From the NCBI GenBank assembly GCA_964365905.1, contig CAYIRQ010000030.1:1-12957 (forward strand): a stretch of 12,957 nucleotides of DNA. Direction: 5' to 3'. Shown here in pieces: positions 1 through 8,260 of the stretch. A program made the position numbers and the translations under genes. The DNA is from CAYIRQ01 sp964365905 (GTDB lineage: Bacteria > Patescibacteriota > Gracilibacteria > Peribacterales > Peribacteraceae). Below the pieces are notes generated by a model, which was not told the DNA's origin, searched no databases, and saw nothing but the letters and a program-made list of their open reading frames with translations. Numbering within the stretch: the stretch's first letter is position 1; every line of letters begins with the position of its first letter.

Positions 1-53
1 TCCCTCCCCCGTCAACCCTTTTTGTTCCCTTCCCGGAGCCACGATCATGGAAA

Positions 54-968
54 TTGAAACTCATCTTTCAGAAGAATTTCATTCTCAGGAGCGGAAAGGC
101 GGTGGAATCATTTGATGAAAACACAGAACGAATTCATGTGAAGAAAAGTTTCGGCAAGAGCGTTGAGATGCACATAGAAGACAAGGTGGTGGATTCTGTA
201 CAAAAGACATGGATTCTCAAAATGGGTGAAAAAGACTCCTCATGGAGAGAAGAAAGAAAGGTTGTGAGTAAACCTGAAACGGAGGAAGAAAAAATGGAGC
301 GCGAGGAAATAGCTGCAAAAGTACAGGCACTCCTCAAAGCCGACGAATCTGCATTTATTTCCATGGGAAAGAAAAATGACCAAGGACAATTCATAGTCTC
401 TCAAGAAAAATCCGATGCCCTGAAAAGCGCGTTAAAAGAAATACTTCATGTACCTCCTGAAACGGACCTGCGATTTCGCTTGGATGCAAATGGTTCCGCA
501 TACACTGCCGGAACGCTTCAACTCGCTGCACTTCTCGGACCGGAGAAAGGAACCATACCGATCTCTCTTGAGCGGTCCGGAAAAATAGCTCTGGGAAAAG
601 CACCAATCAAACGCCGTCATATCGCAAGGATTGTGAAAGCAACACAAGAGGCTGTTCAGCCGCAGAATCGTGCTTTCTACTTCGGCGGAATGACGGGGAG
701 AGAAGACGAAATCCTTCTTATCACGAGCGGCGACAAAGGAGATCCTTACGTTGCATTTTTTGGAAGGCCCGGAGCCATGGAACAAATGGAAGCAGACCAG
801 GTACACATGTCGAGAAGTTGGTCGTTTCAATTCCAAGGAAAACTCCCGCACTCCAAACCATTGGAACAAAATGACGAAACGAATATCATCAACCTTCCAA
901 GCAAAGACGAGAGAGCAAAAGGCCAGAAGGCAACAGTCGACGGCCTGGAATTGATTCCATTCGAGTGA
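54..968 (+). CDS. Hypothetical cytosolic protein, family not recognised
   Basis: I do not recognise this 304-residue protein. It has no signal peptide or membrane segment, so it is probably cytosolic. Residues about 70-95 are rich in Glu and Lys (starting KPETEEEKMEREE) and likely form a charged helix or short coiled coil. The rest looks globular, with Gly/Arg-containing motifs such as FYFGGMTGRED near residue 210. The start is uncertain. The frame is open to the window edge, and the first in-frame start codon is TTG at 54. An ATG at 47, in another frame, has a better-placed GGAG (35-38), so the true N-terminus may be shifted by an indel or lie upstream of the window. Base composition is more AT-rich than the downstream genes. 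A reverse ORF over 432-1007 is taken as a shadow. I am fairly sure it is coding and have no view on its function. Confidence 0.65.
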   Translation: MKLIFQKNFILRSGKAVESFDENTERIHVKKSFGKSVEMHIEDKVVDSVQKTWILKMGEKDSSWREERKVVSKPETEEEKMEREEIAAKVQALLKADESAFISMGKKNDQGQFIVSQEKSDALKSALKEILHVPPETDLRFRLDANGSAYTAGTLQLAALLGPEKGTIPISLERSGKIALGKAPIKRRHIARIVKATQEAVQPQNRAFYFGGMTGREDEILLITSGDKGDPYVAFFGRPGAMEQMEADQVHMSRSWSFQFQGKLPHSKPLEQNDETNIINLPSKDERAKGQKATVDGLELIPFE

Positions 969-994
969 CACGAAAAATAGCCTGCAGGCATATT

Positions 995-1009
995 CTGTGG
1001 CTCCCACAG
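995..1009 (+). terminator. Short hairpin after the first gene, weak terminator candidate
   Basis: CTGTGG and CCACAG form a 6-bp stem with a 3-nt loop. A separate 10-bp perfect palindrome, GCCTGCAGGC, lies at 980-989. No T-run follows, so intrinsic termination is doubtful. The position, 27 nt past the stop codon at 968, is the main support. Confidence 0.25.
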
Positions 1010-1083
1010 TGATCCGTAAGAGAGCTGCTCCTCATCCGTCTCCTCTCTGGATACCCGCCATCGTTTTTATTCGCTCTTCGTAC

Positions 1084-1089
1084 TATTCT
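1084..1089 (+). promoter_or_regulatory. Candidate -10 element, near-leaderless start
   Basis: TATTCT ends 8 nt before the ATG at 1098, which predicts a transcript start at about 1096 and a leader of 0-2 nt. The -35 position 17 bp upstream (TCGTTT, 1061-1066) is poor. There is no Shine-Dalgarno sequence; the region before the ATG is pyrimidine-rich. Support comes mainly from the same spacing at other genes in the window. Confidence 0.4.
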
Positions 1090-1097
1090 CTCCGTAT

Positions 1098-3623
1098 ATG
1101 CACCACTTCTCTAGCCTTGGTAAGAAATACCTGTCCCTTCTCAGTATCACGAGCATCACTCTCCTGCTTCTCACAGAAGCAATACCCACCGCCCTCAGTT
1201 TCACCGATGTTCGGAGCGGATCCCCGAATGCGGAAGCAATCGAAAGTTTGCAGGAGCGAGGGGTCGTCGAAGGATATGCCGATGGAACGTTCAAAGGCGG
1301 AAACGACATTAATCGTGGGGAATTCCTGAAGATTGTTCTGGAATCGCGCGATGACATGGAGTTTTCGGGAAGTGATTGCTTCCCGGATGTGAATGACGAG
1401 TGGTTCGCAAAATATGTCTGCACCGCAAAGGCGGAAGGCATTGTGAGCGGCTATCCCGATACCGGTCGGTTCGAGGCCGGGAAATTTATCAATTTTGCAG
1501 AGGCAAGCAAAATCCTCTCCCTCGCATTCAAGCAGGAGATGCAGATGGCGTCTCCCGATTGGTACGAGCCCTACGTCCGTGCACTCGAGGGATCAAAAGC
1601 GATCCCCCCTTCGATTGAAAAGCTGGATGCCAAAGTGACGCGCGGCGAGATGGCGGAGATGCTCTGGCGCCTCACGGAGAATGTCACCAATGAGCCCAGC
1701 AAGGCCTATCTCAATGTGAAGTATCCGGAAATCTCGGTGAATCTCGCAAGCGACACTCCGCAGCGAGCGGCATCCTGCGCAGACTTGCAGGCATTCCGGG
1801 AGGAAGCGGCGCGCAGTGGAGGGCAAGCGGTCTTTTTGACAGCCCCTGCAGCAGAAGGCGCTGCAAAGAGCATGGATACAAGCAGCAGAAGTTACTCCGA
1901 AACGAACGTCCAGGTCGCAGGTGTGGATGAAGGAGACATCGTGAAGACCGATGGTACGTATCTCTATCACCTCGGCATGCAGAAGGTGCGGATCATCAAA
2001 GCGAATCCCGCATCGGATCTCTCCATTGTTGCAACAATCGATTTCATTGACGGGAATTTCTCCCCGCAGGATTTGTATCTTCATGGAAACAGACTCATTG
2101 TCATTGGTAGTCGCTGGGAGAGCGGCCCCGTCATCATGGATTCGACAGGCTCACCACAGGTGGAAAAGCGCATGATTGCGCCCGGCACGGACATCTGGCC
2201 CGGTCCCTTCCCCTACCGCCCGCCGCGCGTGGAGGTGCGTATCTACAATGTGACGGATAAAGCATATCCATCGCTTGAGCGCACGGTGGCTCTCGAAGGA
2301 AACATCGTCTCCTCTCGCAGAATTGAGGATCGTCTCTATCTCGTTGCGAACCAATCCATCTACTGGGGAGGCCCCATTCCCCTGCGAGCGACCGAGGAAG
2401 AACTTCTTCCACGCATTGAGGATTCAGCGAAAGGAGAGGAGGCAGTCGCTCCCTGTGACAAAGTGGTGATCCTCCCGCATATCCCAAGCCCCGAGTATCT
2501 CACCGTCGCCGTCATTCCTCTCTCGAACGCAAACACGGAAGTGAAGAGAGAGGTCGTGCTCGGCAGCGCGCAGAATATCTATGCATCCCTCGAGAATCTG
2601 TACGTTGCAACGACGGAGTGGCGTTACGAGTGGGGACCTTTTGCTCCCGGAGAAGATTCTGAGCGCACGAACGTGTACCGCTTTGCGTTTACGGACAACG
2701 GTGTTTCCTTTGCCGCAAAGGGCTCTGTTCCGGGCCATATCCTCAATCAGTTCTCGATGGATGAATTTGATGGTTCGGCGGGGCTCACCACTTTCCGCAT
2801 CGCAACGACGCGGAACAACTGGAACGCGCAGGGAGAGCAGAGGTCGGAAGCGATGGATAACAATCTCTATGTTCTCAATCGCGATATGGAAGTGGTCGGA
2901 AAAATCGAGGAGATCGCGCCCGGAGAACAGATCTACTCGGTTCGTTTCCTCGGCGATCGCACCTACATGGTGACCTTCCGCACCATTGATCCCCTCTTCG
3001 TCATTGATACGTCGGACCCGCGGAATCCGAAAATTCTCGGCAAGCTCAAAATCCCCGGCTTCAGCAACTACCTGCACCCGTACGATGACGATCACATTCT
3101 CGGCTTCGGAAAGGAAGCTGTGGAATCGAAGGATGGAACGTTTGCATGGCAGCAGGGCATGAAGATCGCGCTCTTCGATGTCAGCGATGTTGAGAACCCG
3201 AAAGAATTGCATCGCGTCGTGATTGGCGATCGCGGGACCGATAGTCCCCTGCTCTCGAATCACAAAGCTCTCCTCTTTGATCGAGAAAGGAACTTGCTTA
3301 CTTTCCCCGTCTCGGTTTTCAAACTGACGGAGGAACAGAAGAGGTCAGGAGATCCGTGGAACAGCTATGGGACACAGTCCTTCCAGGGAGCATACGTTTA
3401 CGACCTCACACTCGACGATGGATTCGATCTCCGCGGAACCATTACGCATTATGATGAGGAAGACCGCATGAAATCCGGAGACATGTGGTATGCCTACGGC
3501 AAAGACATCGAGCGCATCGTGCGCATCGACGACTCTCTCCTCACGATCTCGCAGGGATCCGTGCAGAGCCATAACGAAACAAGTATCGAAAAGGAGGGAG
3601 GGGTGGAATTGCCTGGAATGTAA
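1098..3623 (+). CDS. Secreted SLH-domain beta-propeller surface protein
   Basis: This 841-residue exported protein joins an S-layer-homology (SLH) region to a large beta-propeller of the Beta_propel/PF09826 type. Residues 1-34 form a signal peptide (basic GKK, hydrophobic stretch to LLLLTEA, likely cut near TALS). Three SLH repeats follow at about 35-83 (GVVEGYADGTFKGGNDINR is typical), 94-146 (GIVSGYPDTGRFEAG) and 152-195; SLH domains bind secondary cell-wall polymers. A short linker leads to the propeller from about 225 to the end, opened by the family hallmark VAGVDEGDIVKTDGTYLY (273-290) and containing blade-like stretches such as FVIDTSDPRNPKILG. No catalytic residues are evident; scaffold, ligand-binding or adhesion roles are inferences. 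ATG 1098 is chosen because it gives a clean signal peptide. It appears monocistronic, with its own -10 and a downstream hairpin. Confidence 0.9.
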   Translation: MHHFSSLGKKYLSLLSITSITLLLLTEAIPTALSFTDVRSGSPNAEAIESLQERGVVEGYADGTFKGGNDINRGEFLKIVLESRDDMEFSGSDCFPDVNDEWFAKYVCTAKAEGIVSGYPDTGRFEAGKFINFAEASKILSLAFKQEMQMASPDWYEPYVRALEGSKAIPPSIEKLDAKVTRGEMAEMLWRLTENVTNEPSKAYLNVKYPEISVNLASDTPQRAASCADLQAFREEAARSGGQAVFLTAPAAEGAAKSMDTSSRSYSETNVQVAGVDEGDIVKTDGTYLYHLGMQKVRIIKANPASDLSIVATIDFIDGNFSPQDLYLHGNRLIVIGSRWESGPVIMDSTGSPQVEKRMIAPGTDIWPGPFPYRPPRVEVRIYNVTDKAYPSLERTVALEGNIVSSRRIEDRLYLVANQSIYWGGPIPLRATEEELLPRIEDSAKGEEAVAPCDKVVILPHIPSPEYLTVAVIPLSNANTEVKREVVLGSAQNIYASLENLYVATTEWRYEWGPFAPGEDSERTNVYRFAFTDNGVSFAAKGSVPGHILNQFSMDEFDGSAGLTTFRIATTRNNWNAQGEQRSEAMDNNLYVLNRDMEVVGKIEEIAPGEQIYSVRFLGDRTYMVTFRTIDPLFVIDTSDPRNPKILGKLKIPGFSNYLHPYDDDHILGFGKEAVESKDGTFAWQQGMKIALFDVSDVENPKELHRVVIGDRGTDSPLLSNHKALLFDRERNLLTFPVSVFKLTEEQKRSGDPWNSYGTQSFQGAYVYDLTLDDGFDLRGTITHYDEEDRMKSGDMWYAYGKDIERIVRIDDSLLTISQGSVQSHNETSIEKEGGVELPGM

Positions 3624-3645
3624 TTTCATAGCAGAAGTGGCCTCC

Positions 3646-3675
3646 CGTAGCCGCGATTCAGGAATCACGGCTACG
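3646..3675 (+). terminator. Strong hairpin with short T-tract
   Basis: CGTAGCCGCGATTC (3646-3659) pairs with GAATCACGGCTACG (3662-3675), with one C-A mismatch and an AG loop. AAATTTT follows at 3676-3682. It lies 22 nt after the stop of the beta-propeller gene. The T-run is only four bases, so termination efficiency is uncertain. Outer arms AGTGGC (3636-3641) and GCCACT (3694-3699) extend it into a larger imperfect palindrome. Confidence 0.55.
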
Positions 3676-3680
3676 AAATT

Positions 3681-3709
3681 TTGGCAAGAGGAAGCCACTG
3701 TGGTATAAT
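3681..3709 (+). promoter_or_regulatory. Strong extended -10 promoter giving a leaderless mRNA
   Basis: TTGGCA (-35, 3681-3686), a 17-bp spacer and TATAAT (-10, 3704-3709) preceded by TGG form a near-consensus sigma70-type promoter with an extended -10. Transcription is predicted to start at 3716-3717, on or next to the TTG start codon at 3717. The core TGTGGTATAATAT (3699-3711) recurs exactly on the minus strand at 10701-10689, before the paralogous gene. Confidence 0.85.
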
Positions 3710-3716
3710 ATTTGGA

Positions 3717-4280
3717 TTGTTCCGCACACACTTCACCATCCTCTGCGTCCTTGCTGGGCTGCTCCTTCCATTCGCAGCGCTCAGTCAGTACACCCCTCCG
3801 GGCAATCCATTTCTCGGGGGAGATGAACCGTGCGAAGATGATTTTCTCATTCCCACATTGGGAAGCGGGGAGGTGCGGGTGCAACCGTGTCCCTCGGGTG
3901 GGACAGGAGGAACGGGGAACACCGGTGGAGGAAACGGGGGAGGGGGTGGAGGCGGCGGAGGCGGAAGGAGACTCACGGGAGAGCGCACTCTCAAAGCACG
4001 GCGTCTCGTCCCCGCGACCGCGCCAGTACCGCTTCCCGTCACACCCCTTCCGGTAGAGGAAGAACCCGTTCGCATGAAGCCTGTGTGGGATCCCCTGCGT
4101 CGTCCGCGCATTCGCCGTACGATCCCGGGAGCGCCTCTTGCACCCATCACGCAACCGGCGGCCCCTGTGCATGCAGCCGCACCCCTCCCCGAGACAGGAT
4201 CTGTTCTTCCGCTCTTCATGGCGCTCATGGGGAGTTCTTCTTTCTGCGTCTTGCGGAAGCGTCTTTCTTCCTCCCTATAG
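3717..4280 (+). CDS. Small secreted Gly/Pro-rich protein with LPETG sorting signal
   Basis: This 187-residue protein is predicted to be exported and anchored to the wall by a sortase. Residues 1-23 are a signal peptide (MFRTHF, then a hydrophobic run, cut after ALS). A short region with two cysteines follows (PCE at 38-40, CPSG at 58-61), then a poly-Gly tract (61-83) and an Arg/Pro-rich segment (about 84-150). The C-terminus is a classic sorting signal: LPETG at 157-161, a hydrophobic helix at 163-179 and RKR at 180-182. Function beyond anchoring is not recognised. The TTG start is inferred because upstream in-frame codons lie inside the promoter and because it yields a good signal peptide. 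The stop is 3 nt before the next ATG, so the downstream exoprotein is co-transcribed and probably translationally coupled. The protein encoded at 10262-10684 (-) has the same architecture. No sortase gene lies in this window. Confidence 0.82.
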   Translation: MFRTHFTILCVLAGLLLPFAALSQYTPPGNPFLGGDEPCEDDFLIPTLGSGEVRVQPCPSGGTGGTGNTGGGNGGGGGGGGGGRRLTGERTLKARRLVPATAPVPLPVTPLPVEEEPVRMKPVWDPLRRPRIRRTIPGAPLAPITQPAAPVHAAAPLPETGSVLPLFMALMGSSSFCVLRKRLSSSL

Positions 4281-4283
4281 ACC

Positions 4284-7200
4284 ATGACGACCGCACTGTT
4301 CAAAAATCGCACCGTTCTCCTCTCCGTCCTCACATGTGTCTTCGTCGCAGCGTTCGCAACACTCCTCACCTTCACGCGGGAGAACGCGACGATCTGGCCC
4401 AAGGAGACGCTCATCCCGACACTCGATGGGAGCTCCATTGCGATCACGGAAGAAAAGCAGGGAAACCTCACGGCGCGGCTCGTTGGGACAGCAGCGGACG
4501 GGACGCCGATCAACAAATTTGAGGAACGAGAGATGGCATACGGACTTACCATCCCCGGAGATGAGCATATTCTCGCAAAGTGCCCGACGGAGAATATTGG
4601 AACATTCCAATCACTCTACGGAATCACCACGGACAAAACGAAGCTCGCGTGGGGATATGTCTACGATGGAGGAGAGGCCTCACGGAAGGCGCAGGGAAAG
4701 TCAGGCGCCGATCTCTTCCCATTGATCAACTTCTGGGTATCGCGGAAGCAAATCGAAGCGACTCCCTCTCTCGCAAGTCTCCGGAACTTCCAGGGCTCTC
4801 TTGCCGGAAAAATGATCTATCTCATGTCCGATGAAGCCATTCCGGAATCCGGCTGCCCCGATACCGATCAGGACGGCATAGGCGATCCGCGGGAACTGGC
4901 GCGATGGCTCGCAACGAGTACCAAAACCGATCTCTACGACGCCGATACGGATAATGACGGTCTCCTGGATGGGTATGGTGACGAAGAGAAAGGAACGGAT
5001 CCCCTCAAAGCCGATACGGACAGCGATGGCATACAGGACGGCACGGAGCTCGGAATCGTTTCCGGGCACGCTACGGATACGGACACCGCAATTTTCAAAT
5101 CGGACCTCGATCCTGCGACGAAGACCAATCCGCTTGTCGCCGACTCCGATAGCGATGGCCTCAAAGACGGCGAAGAGGACATCAATGCAAATGGCAGGCG
5201 GGATGCGAATGAAACAAATCCGGATGATGCGGATAGCGACGAGGACGGCATTGCGGATAACACGGAAAAGACGGTGACACTCACGGATCCCGTGAAGATC
5301 GATACGGATGGCGATGGAATCCAGGATGGAACGGAGCTTTCGTACGTCGTCTGCTCGCTGGCTGCAAACACAGCGGGCTCCATGCTCATTGCACAGACGA
5401 GCAGTAATCCAGTCATTCTCAAAGTACAACCTGCAACCGGAGAGTACATCACGGGCAAAGTGCAACCATTCGACGTCCTCCTCACATCTCCGGTCGATGA
5501 AATCGGCGGGGTGGATATCACGTTCACCGTCCGAAACTTCCAGTTTGATAGTTTCTCCGAGACAGAGCCACCTTCCACCTTTGATATCGCTATCGGAGAT
5601 CCGGTCGTGACGACGAATGCCGATGGAAGCATCGCGATTCAAATCATTCGCGTGGACTTTGACGCGGGACAAGTGGGCGACGATTTGCAGGTTCTCCGCT
5701 TCAATCTGACGCCGACGGCGGCGGGACCTGCGACATTCGTCTTCGATCCGGATCTTACCGATATCATCCGACTCTCGGATTCCGAGAAAGCTCCAACGAC
5801 ATTCGTCGATGGCAGCTATACGATCGTGCCGCCGAATGTAGCCCCCACGCTCACAGTTCCTGGCACTCAGACGATTGAGGCCGGTCAGATACTCACGTTC
5901 ACGGTGACTGCGCAGGACCTTGATGGGCCACAGGAACTCACGCTCACCGCACTCAATCTGCCCACGGGCTCCACCTTCGCCGGACTCTTCTTCGGTTCCC
6001 TCCTCCTCGTCGGAGGCTTGGGGACCATGGGAGTTGATCGCAAAAAGCTTCTCATGGCCGCGAGCATTGCGGCCGTCCTTCTCCTCGCGCTGATCCTCCG
6101 GACAGAGCCATGGTCGCGTTTCCGCGGACAAATTCTCCCCCCGTCGCTCACAAAGACCTTCACCTGGATGCCGGGAACAGTCGACGTCGGCACGTACACT
6201 GTCACCTTTGAAGCAGGCGACGGAGCAGCGAAGACGAGAGCGGATGTCGTGATCACAGTCACACCCGCAAACCAGGCGCCGGCGGCAGACGCGGGAACGG
6301 ATCAGACGATTACGCTCCCCAATACGGCAACGCTCTCCGGGACAGCCTCGGACGACGGCCTCCCCGATCCTCCCCGGACTGTCAAGCCGCAGTGGAGTAT
6401 AGTCTCCGGCCCCGGCATCGTGACGTTTTCCGACCCGAACTCTCTTCTGACAACGGCCACTTTCCCCGTGGCGGGAACGTACGTCCTGCGCCTCACGACG
6501 GATGACAGCCTCCTCCAGGGCAGCGACGACATCACGGTGACAGTAGAACCTCCTCCCAATCAACCTCCAACGGCAAATGCGGGCACAGACCAGCTCATCA
6601 CGCTCCCTGCAAATGTGGTGACTCTGGACGGAACGGGCATCGATGACGGCCTCCCGCAGCCTCCGGGCGCGATGACGGCCCAGTGGAGCGCGATCTCCGC
6701 ACCGGCTCCAGTTGTCTTCGGGAACGAAAATGCCTTCAATACAACGGCAGCATTCTCCGTCGATGGAACGTACGTCCTTCGCCTCACAGCTGACGACGGC
6801 GCACTCACGGCGAGTGATGAGTTGACGGTGACAGTTCTTCCTCCTCTGCCAATCAACCAACCTCCTACCGTCGATGCGGGAGTAGATCAGACGATCACGC
6901 TCCCTGCATTCGCGACACTCAATGGGACGGTTGGCGACGATGGCTTACCGACTCCTCCAAACACTGTTACGACGCTCTGGAGTATGGTCACTGGACCAGG
7001 GCCCGTAACATTCGGAGATTCTGCTGCAGTCGATACTACTGCAACATTCCCCGTGGATGGAACGTACGTGCTGCGGCTCACCGTCTCTGACTCGGTGCTC
7101 TCTGCGAGCGATGACGTGGAGATCACGGTGAATCCAGCTCCGCCGCAGAATCAGCCGCCTACCGTGAATGCCGGATCAGATCAAACGATCACGCTCCCAG

Positions 7201-7931
7201 CATTCGCGACACTGGAAGGGACAGCTACAGATGATGGACTTCCAACGCCGCCGGACACACTCACGACAACGTGGAGCAAAGTCTCAGGCCCGGGAACGGT
7301 CACGTTCGGAGATGCGGCAGTCACCAATACGACAGCGACCTTCTCCGCGGCGGGAACGTATGTGCTGCGGCTCGATGCATCTGATTCCGTCCTCACCGCA
7401 AACGATGAGCTCACGGTGACGGTGAATCCTTCAGCTCCCGTGAATCAGGCTCCATCCGTCTTTGCCGGAGCAGATCAGACAGTCGCGCAGGGCACAACCG
7501 TCACGCTCGATGGCGCCGTCACGGATGACGGGCTCCCGAATCCTCCGTCGAGCATCACGGTCACATGGAGTACCGTGAGCGGTCCGGGAACGGTGACGTT
7601 CGGTGATGCGAACGCAGCGGATACAACTGCGACATTCTCCGCAGCGGGAACGTATATCCTGCGACTCGCGGCAACCGATGGCGCGCTGACTGCAAACGAC
7701 GATGTCCGGATAACGGTTCACGCCGTGAGCACCGCTCAGTGCATCAGCCCCGATACCAATCAGACGATCTTCGTTCCTGACGCAGATCCTCTGACCGCAA
7801 CGAGCGCCCGGGACACGGACACAGATGGTGGCGGAGTATCCGATGGAGTAGAAGACACGAATAAGAACGGGAAAGTGGACGCAGGAGAAACAGATCCGCA
7901 GGATCCGGGGGATGATGGGACGGGGCAGTGA
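4284..7931 (+). CDS. Giant surface exoprotein: TSP3, cohesin-like, Ig-like and PKD-like repeats
   Basis: This 1215-residue protein is probably tethered outside the cell by an N-terminal signal-anchor (hydrophobic residues about 10-30, no clear cleavage site). Residues 40-190 are unrecognised. Residues 191-352 hold thrombospondin type-3 calcium-binding motifs of the DTDxDGxxD kind. About 375-515 resembles a cohesin-type beta domain. About 517-660 is an Ig/cadherin-like domain, interrupted at 566-624 by two membrane helices. Five PKD-like repeats of about 98 residues begin at 663, 759, 858, 956 and 1054, each opening NQxP and containing DDGLPxPP. The C-terminus returns to TSP3-type motifs ([12 protein letters not shown]) and ends acidic, with no sorting signal. 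A structural, adhesive or partner-binding role is inferred; no enzyme motif was seen. There is no Shine-Dalgarno. ATG 4284 follows the preceding stop by 3 nt, implying coupling to the LPETG protein gene. Confidence 0.88.
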   Translation: MTTALFKNRTVLLSVLTCVFVAAFATLLTFTRENATIWPKETLIPTLDGSSIAITEEKQGNLTARLVGTAADGTPINKFEEREMAYGLTIPGDEHILAKCPTENIGTFQSLYGITTDKTKLAWGYVYDGGEASRKAQGKSGADLFPLINFWVSRKQIEATPSLASLRNFQGSLAGKMIYLMSDEAIPESGCPDTDQDGIGDPRELARWLATSTKTDLYDADTDNDGLLDGYGDEEKGTDPLKADTDSDGIQDGTELGIVSGHATDTDTAIFKSDLDPATKTNPLVADSDSDGLKDGEEDINANGRRDANETNPDDADSDEDGIADNTEKTVTLTDPVKIDTDGDGIQDGTELSYVVCSLAANTAGSMLIAQTSSNPVILKVQPATGEYITGKVQPFDVLLTSPVDEIGGVDITFTVRNFQFDSFSETEPPSTFDIAIGDPVVTTNADGSIAIQIIRVDFDAGQVGDDLQVLRFNLTPTAAGPATFVFDPDLTDIIRLSDSEKAPTTFVDGSYTIVPPNVAPTLTVPGTQTIEAGQILTFTVTAQDLDGPQELTLTALNLPTGSTFAGLFFGSLLLVGGLGTMGVDRKKLLMAASIAAVLLLALILRTEPWSRFRGQILPPSLTKTFTWMPGTVDVGTYTVTFEAGDGAAKTRADVVITVTPANQAPAADAGTDQTITLPNTATLSGTASDDGLPDPPRTVKPQWSIVSGPGIVTFSDPNSLLTTATFPVAGTYVLRLTTDDSLLQGSDDITVTVEPPPNQPPTANAGTDQLITLPANVVTLDGTGIDDGLPQPPGAMTAQWSAISAPAPVVFGNENAFNTTAAFSVDGTYVLRLTADDGALTASDELTVTVLPPLPINQPPTVDAGVDQTITLPAFATLNGTVGDDGLPTPPNTVTTLWSMVTGPGPVTFGDSAAVDTTATFPVDGTYVLRLTVSDSVLSASDDVEITVNPAPPQNQPPTVNAGSDQTITLPAFATLEGTATDDGLPTPPDTLTTTWSKVSGPGTVTFGDAAVTNTTATFSAAGTYVLRLDASDSVLTANDELTVTVNPSAPVNQAPSVFAGADQTVAQGTTVTLDGAVTDDGLPNPPSSITVTWSTVSGPGTVTFGDANAADTTATFSAAGTYILRLAATDGALTANDDVRITVHAVSTAQCISPDTNQTIFVPDADPLTATSARDTDTDGGGVSDGVEDTNKNGKVDAGETDPQDPGDDGTGQ
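4857..5342 (+). repeat. Thrombospondin type-3 repeat region (coding)
   Basis: Residues about 192-353 of the giant exoprotein carry at least five Asp-rich calcium-binding motifs, including [39 protein letters not shown] and [10 protein letters not shown]. The spacing is irregular, with TDP/TNP turns between them, as in the TSP3 family. Confidence 0.85.
5979..6155 (+). other. In-frame segment encoding a two-helix membrane hairpin inside an Ig-like domain
   Basis: These 177 nt encode residues 566-624. The flanking protein reads as one Ig-like domain (LPTGSTF before, TKTFTWMPG after), where a few-residue loop is normal. Instead there are two hydrophobic stretches, about 566-584 and 589-605, separated by DRKK, then TEPWSRFRG. 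The imperfect 9-mers ACCTTCGCC (5973-5981) and ACCTTCACC (6156-6164) flank the segment. The interpretation as an acquired insertion is inference. Confidence 0.65.
6270..7724 (+). repeat. Five tandem PKD-like repeats of about 294 bp (coding)
   Basis: Repeat starts are at 6270, 6558, 6855, 7149 and 7443. Each encodes NQxP, AGxDQ, a DDGLPxPP turn, W-S, a GPG-type segment with VTFG and GTYxLRL. Repeats 3 to 5 are the most alike. The arrangement fits the PKD/K319L-like extracellular domain family. These act as rigid spacers or adhesion modules in known proteins. Confidence 0.85.
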
Positions 7932-7948
7932 GGCTCTCCCTGGGAATG

Positions 7949-8260
7949 TTATCGGATGGGGATGCCAAATGTCCGGATTTCCTGGGCCAGAGTCGAATAT
8001 TTGTCGTTGAGTCGTTCCCTGTTCATGCAGATGGGCTCGATGCGCATGTCAATGGCGTGCGCGATGCGCCAAAGACGCGGCTTCGCGGGACCGCACGCCG
8101 CATCACCCGACACGACTACGGCAATGTCGATGTCACTGTCGGGCCTTGCCGTCCCCTTGGCAATGGAGCCAAAAAGATGAACCTCCGCCACCGGAAGCTT
8201 TGCATCAAGCAAAGCCCGCTTGAATCGCCGTGCGATGCGGATGCCTTCGAGTGTCTTCAT
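7949..8260 (-). CDS. MNT-type minimal nucleotidyltransferase (partner of HEPN protein)
   Basis: This 103-residue protein belongs to the DNA polymerase beta-like minimal nucleotidyltransferase family. The core motif is intact: GS at residues 31-32 followed by D43 and D45 within DSDIDIAV, with D71 (AIDMRIEP) a plausible third carboxylate. Known MntA-type proteins adenylylate and neutralise their HEPN partner with ATP. Here the HEPN gene lies directly upstream and overlaps by the sequence ATGA (HEPN stop 8259-8257, this ATG 8260-8258), which points to coupled translation and fixes the start; a longer ORF from 8302 would run back inside the HEPN gene. There is no Shine-Dalgarno. The gene converges on the giant exoprotein gene with a 17-nt gap and no evident terminator. 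Whether the pair works as a toxin-antitoxin is inference. Confidence 0.85.
   Translation of the reverse strand: MKTLEGIRIARRFKRALLDAKLPVAEVHLFGSIAKGTARPDSDIDIAVVVSGDAACGPAKPRLWRIAHAIDMRIEPICMNRERLNDKYSTLAQEIRTFGIPIR

Noticed and set aside
2424..3263. Minus-strand ORF opposite the beta-propeller gene
   Set aside because: A shadow frame. The plus strand shows family-specific propeller motifs throughout the same stretch.
3900..3970. G-rich tract as a G-quadruplex
   Set aside because: Runs of three or more G are present, but four of them are not spaced by short loops; the tract is explained by Gly codons.
4323..4340. Lipobox in the giant exoprotein (LSVLTC, Cys18)
   Set aside because: The residue before Cys is Thr rather than Gly, Ala or Ser, and the hydrophobic stretch continues past the Cys.
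3785..4552. Minus-strand ORF with a poly-Pro run
   Set aside because: The poly-Pro is the antisense of the poly-Gly codons of the LPETG protein; it crosses two real genes and has no plausible start signal.
4701..6860. Long minus-strand ORF (719 codons) opposite the giant exoprotein
   Set aside because: It is rich in Arg, Cys and Ile as expected from antisense of Asp/Thr-rich repeats, and lacks domain logic; the plus-strand frame has clear TSP3 and PKD-like repeats.
7932..7948. Terminator between the convergent exoprotein and MNT genes
   Set aside because: Only 17 nt, with no inverted repeat or T-run.
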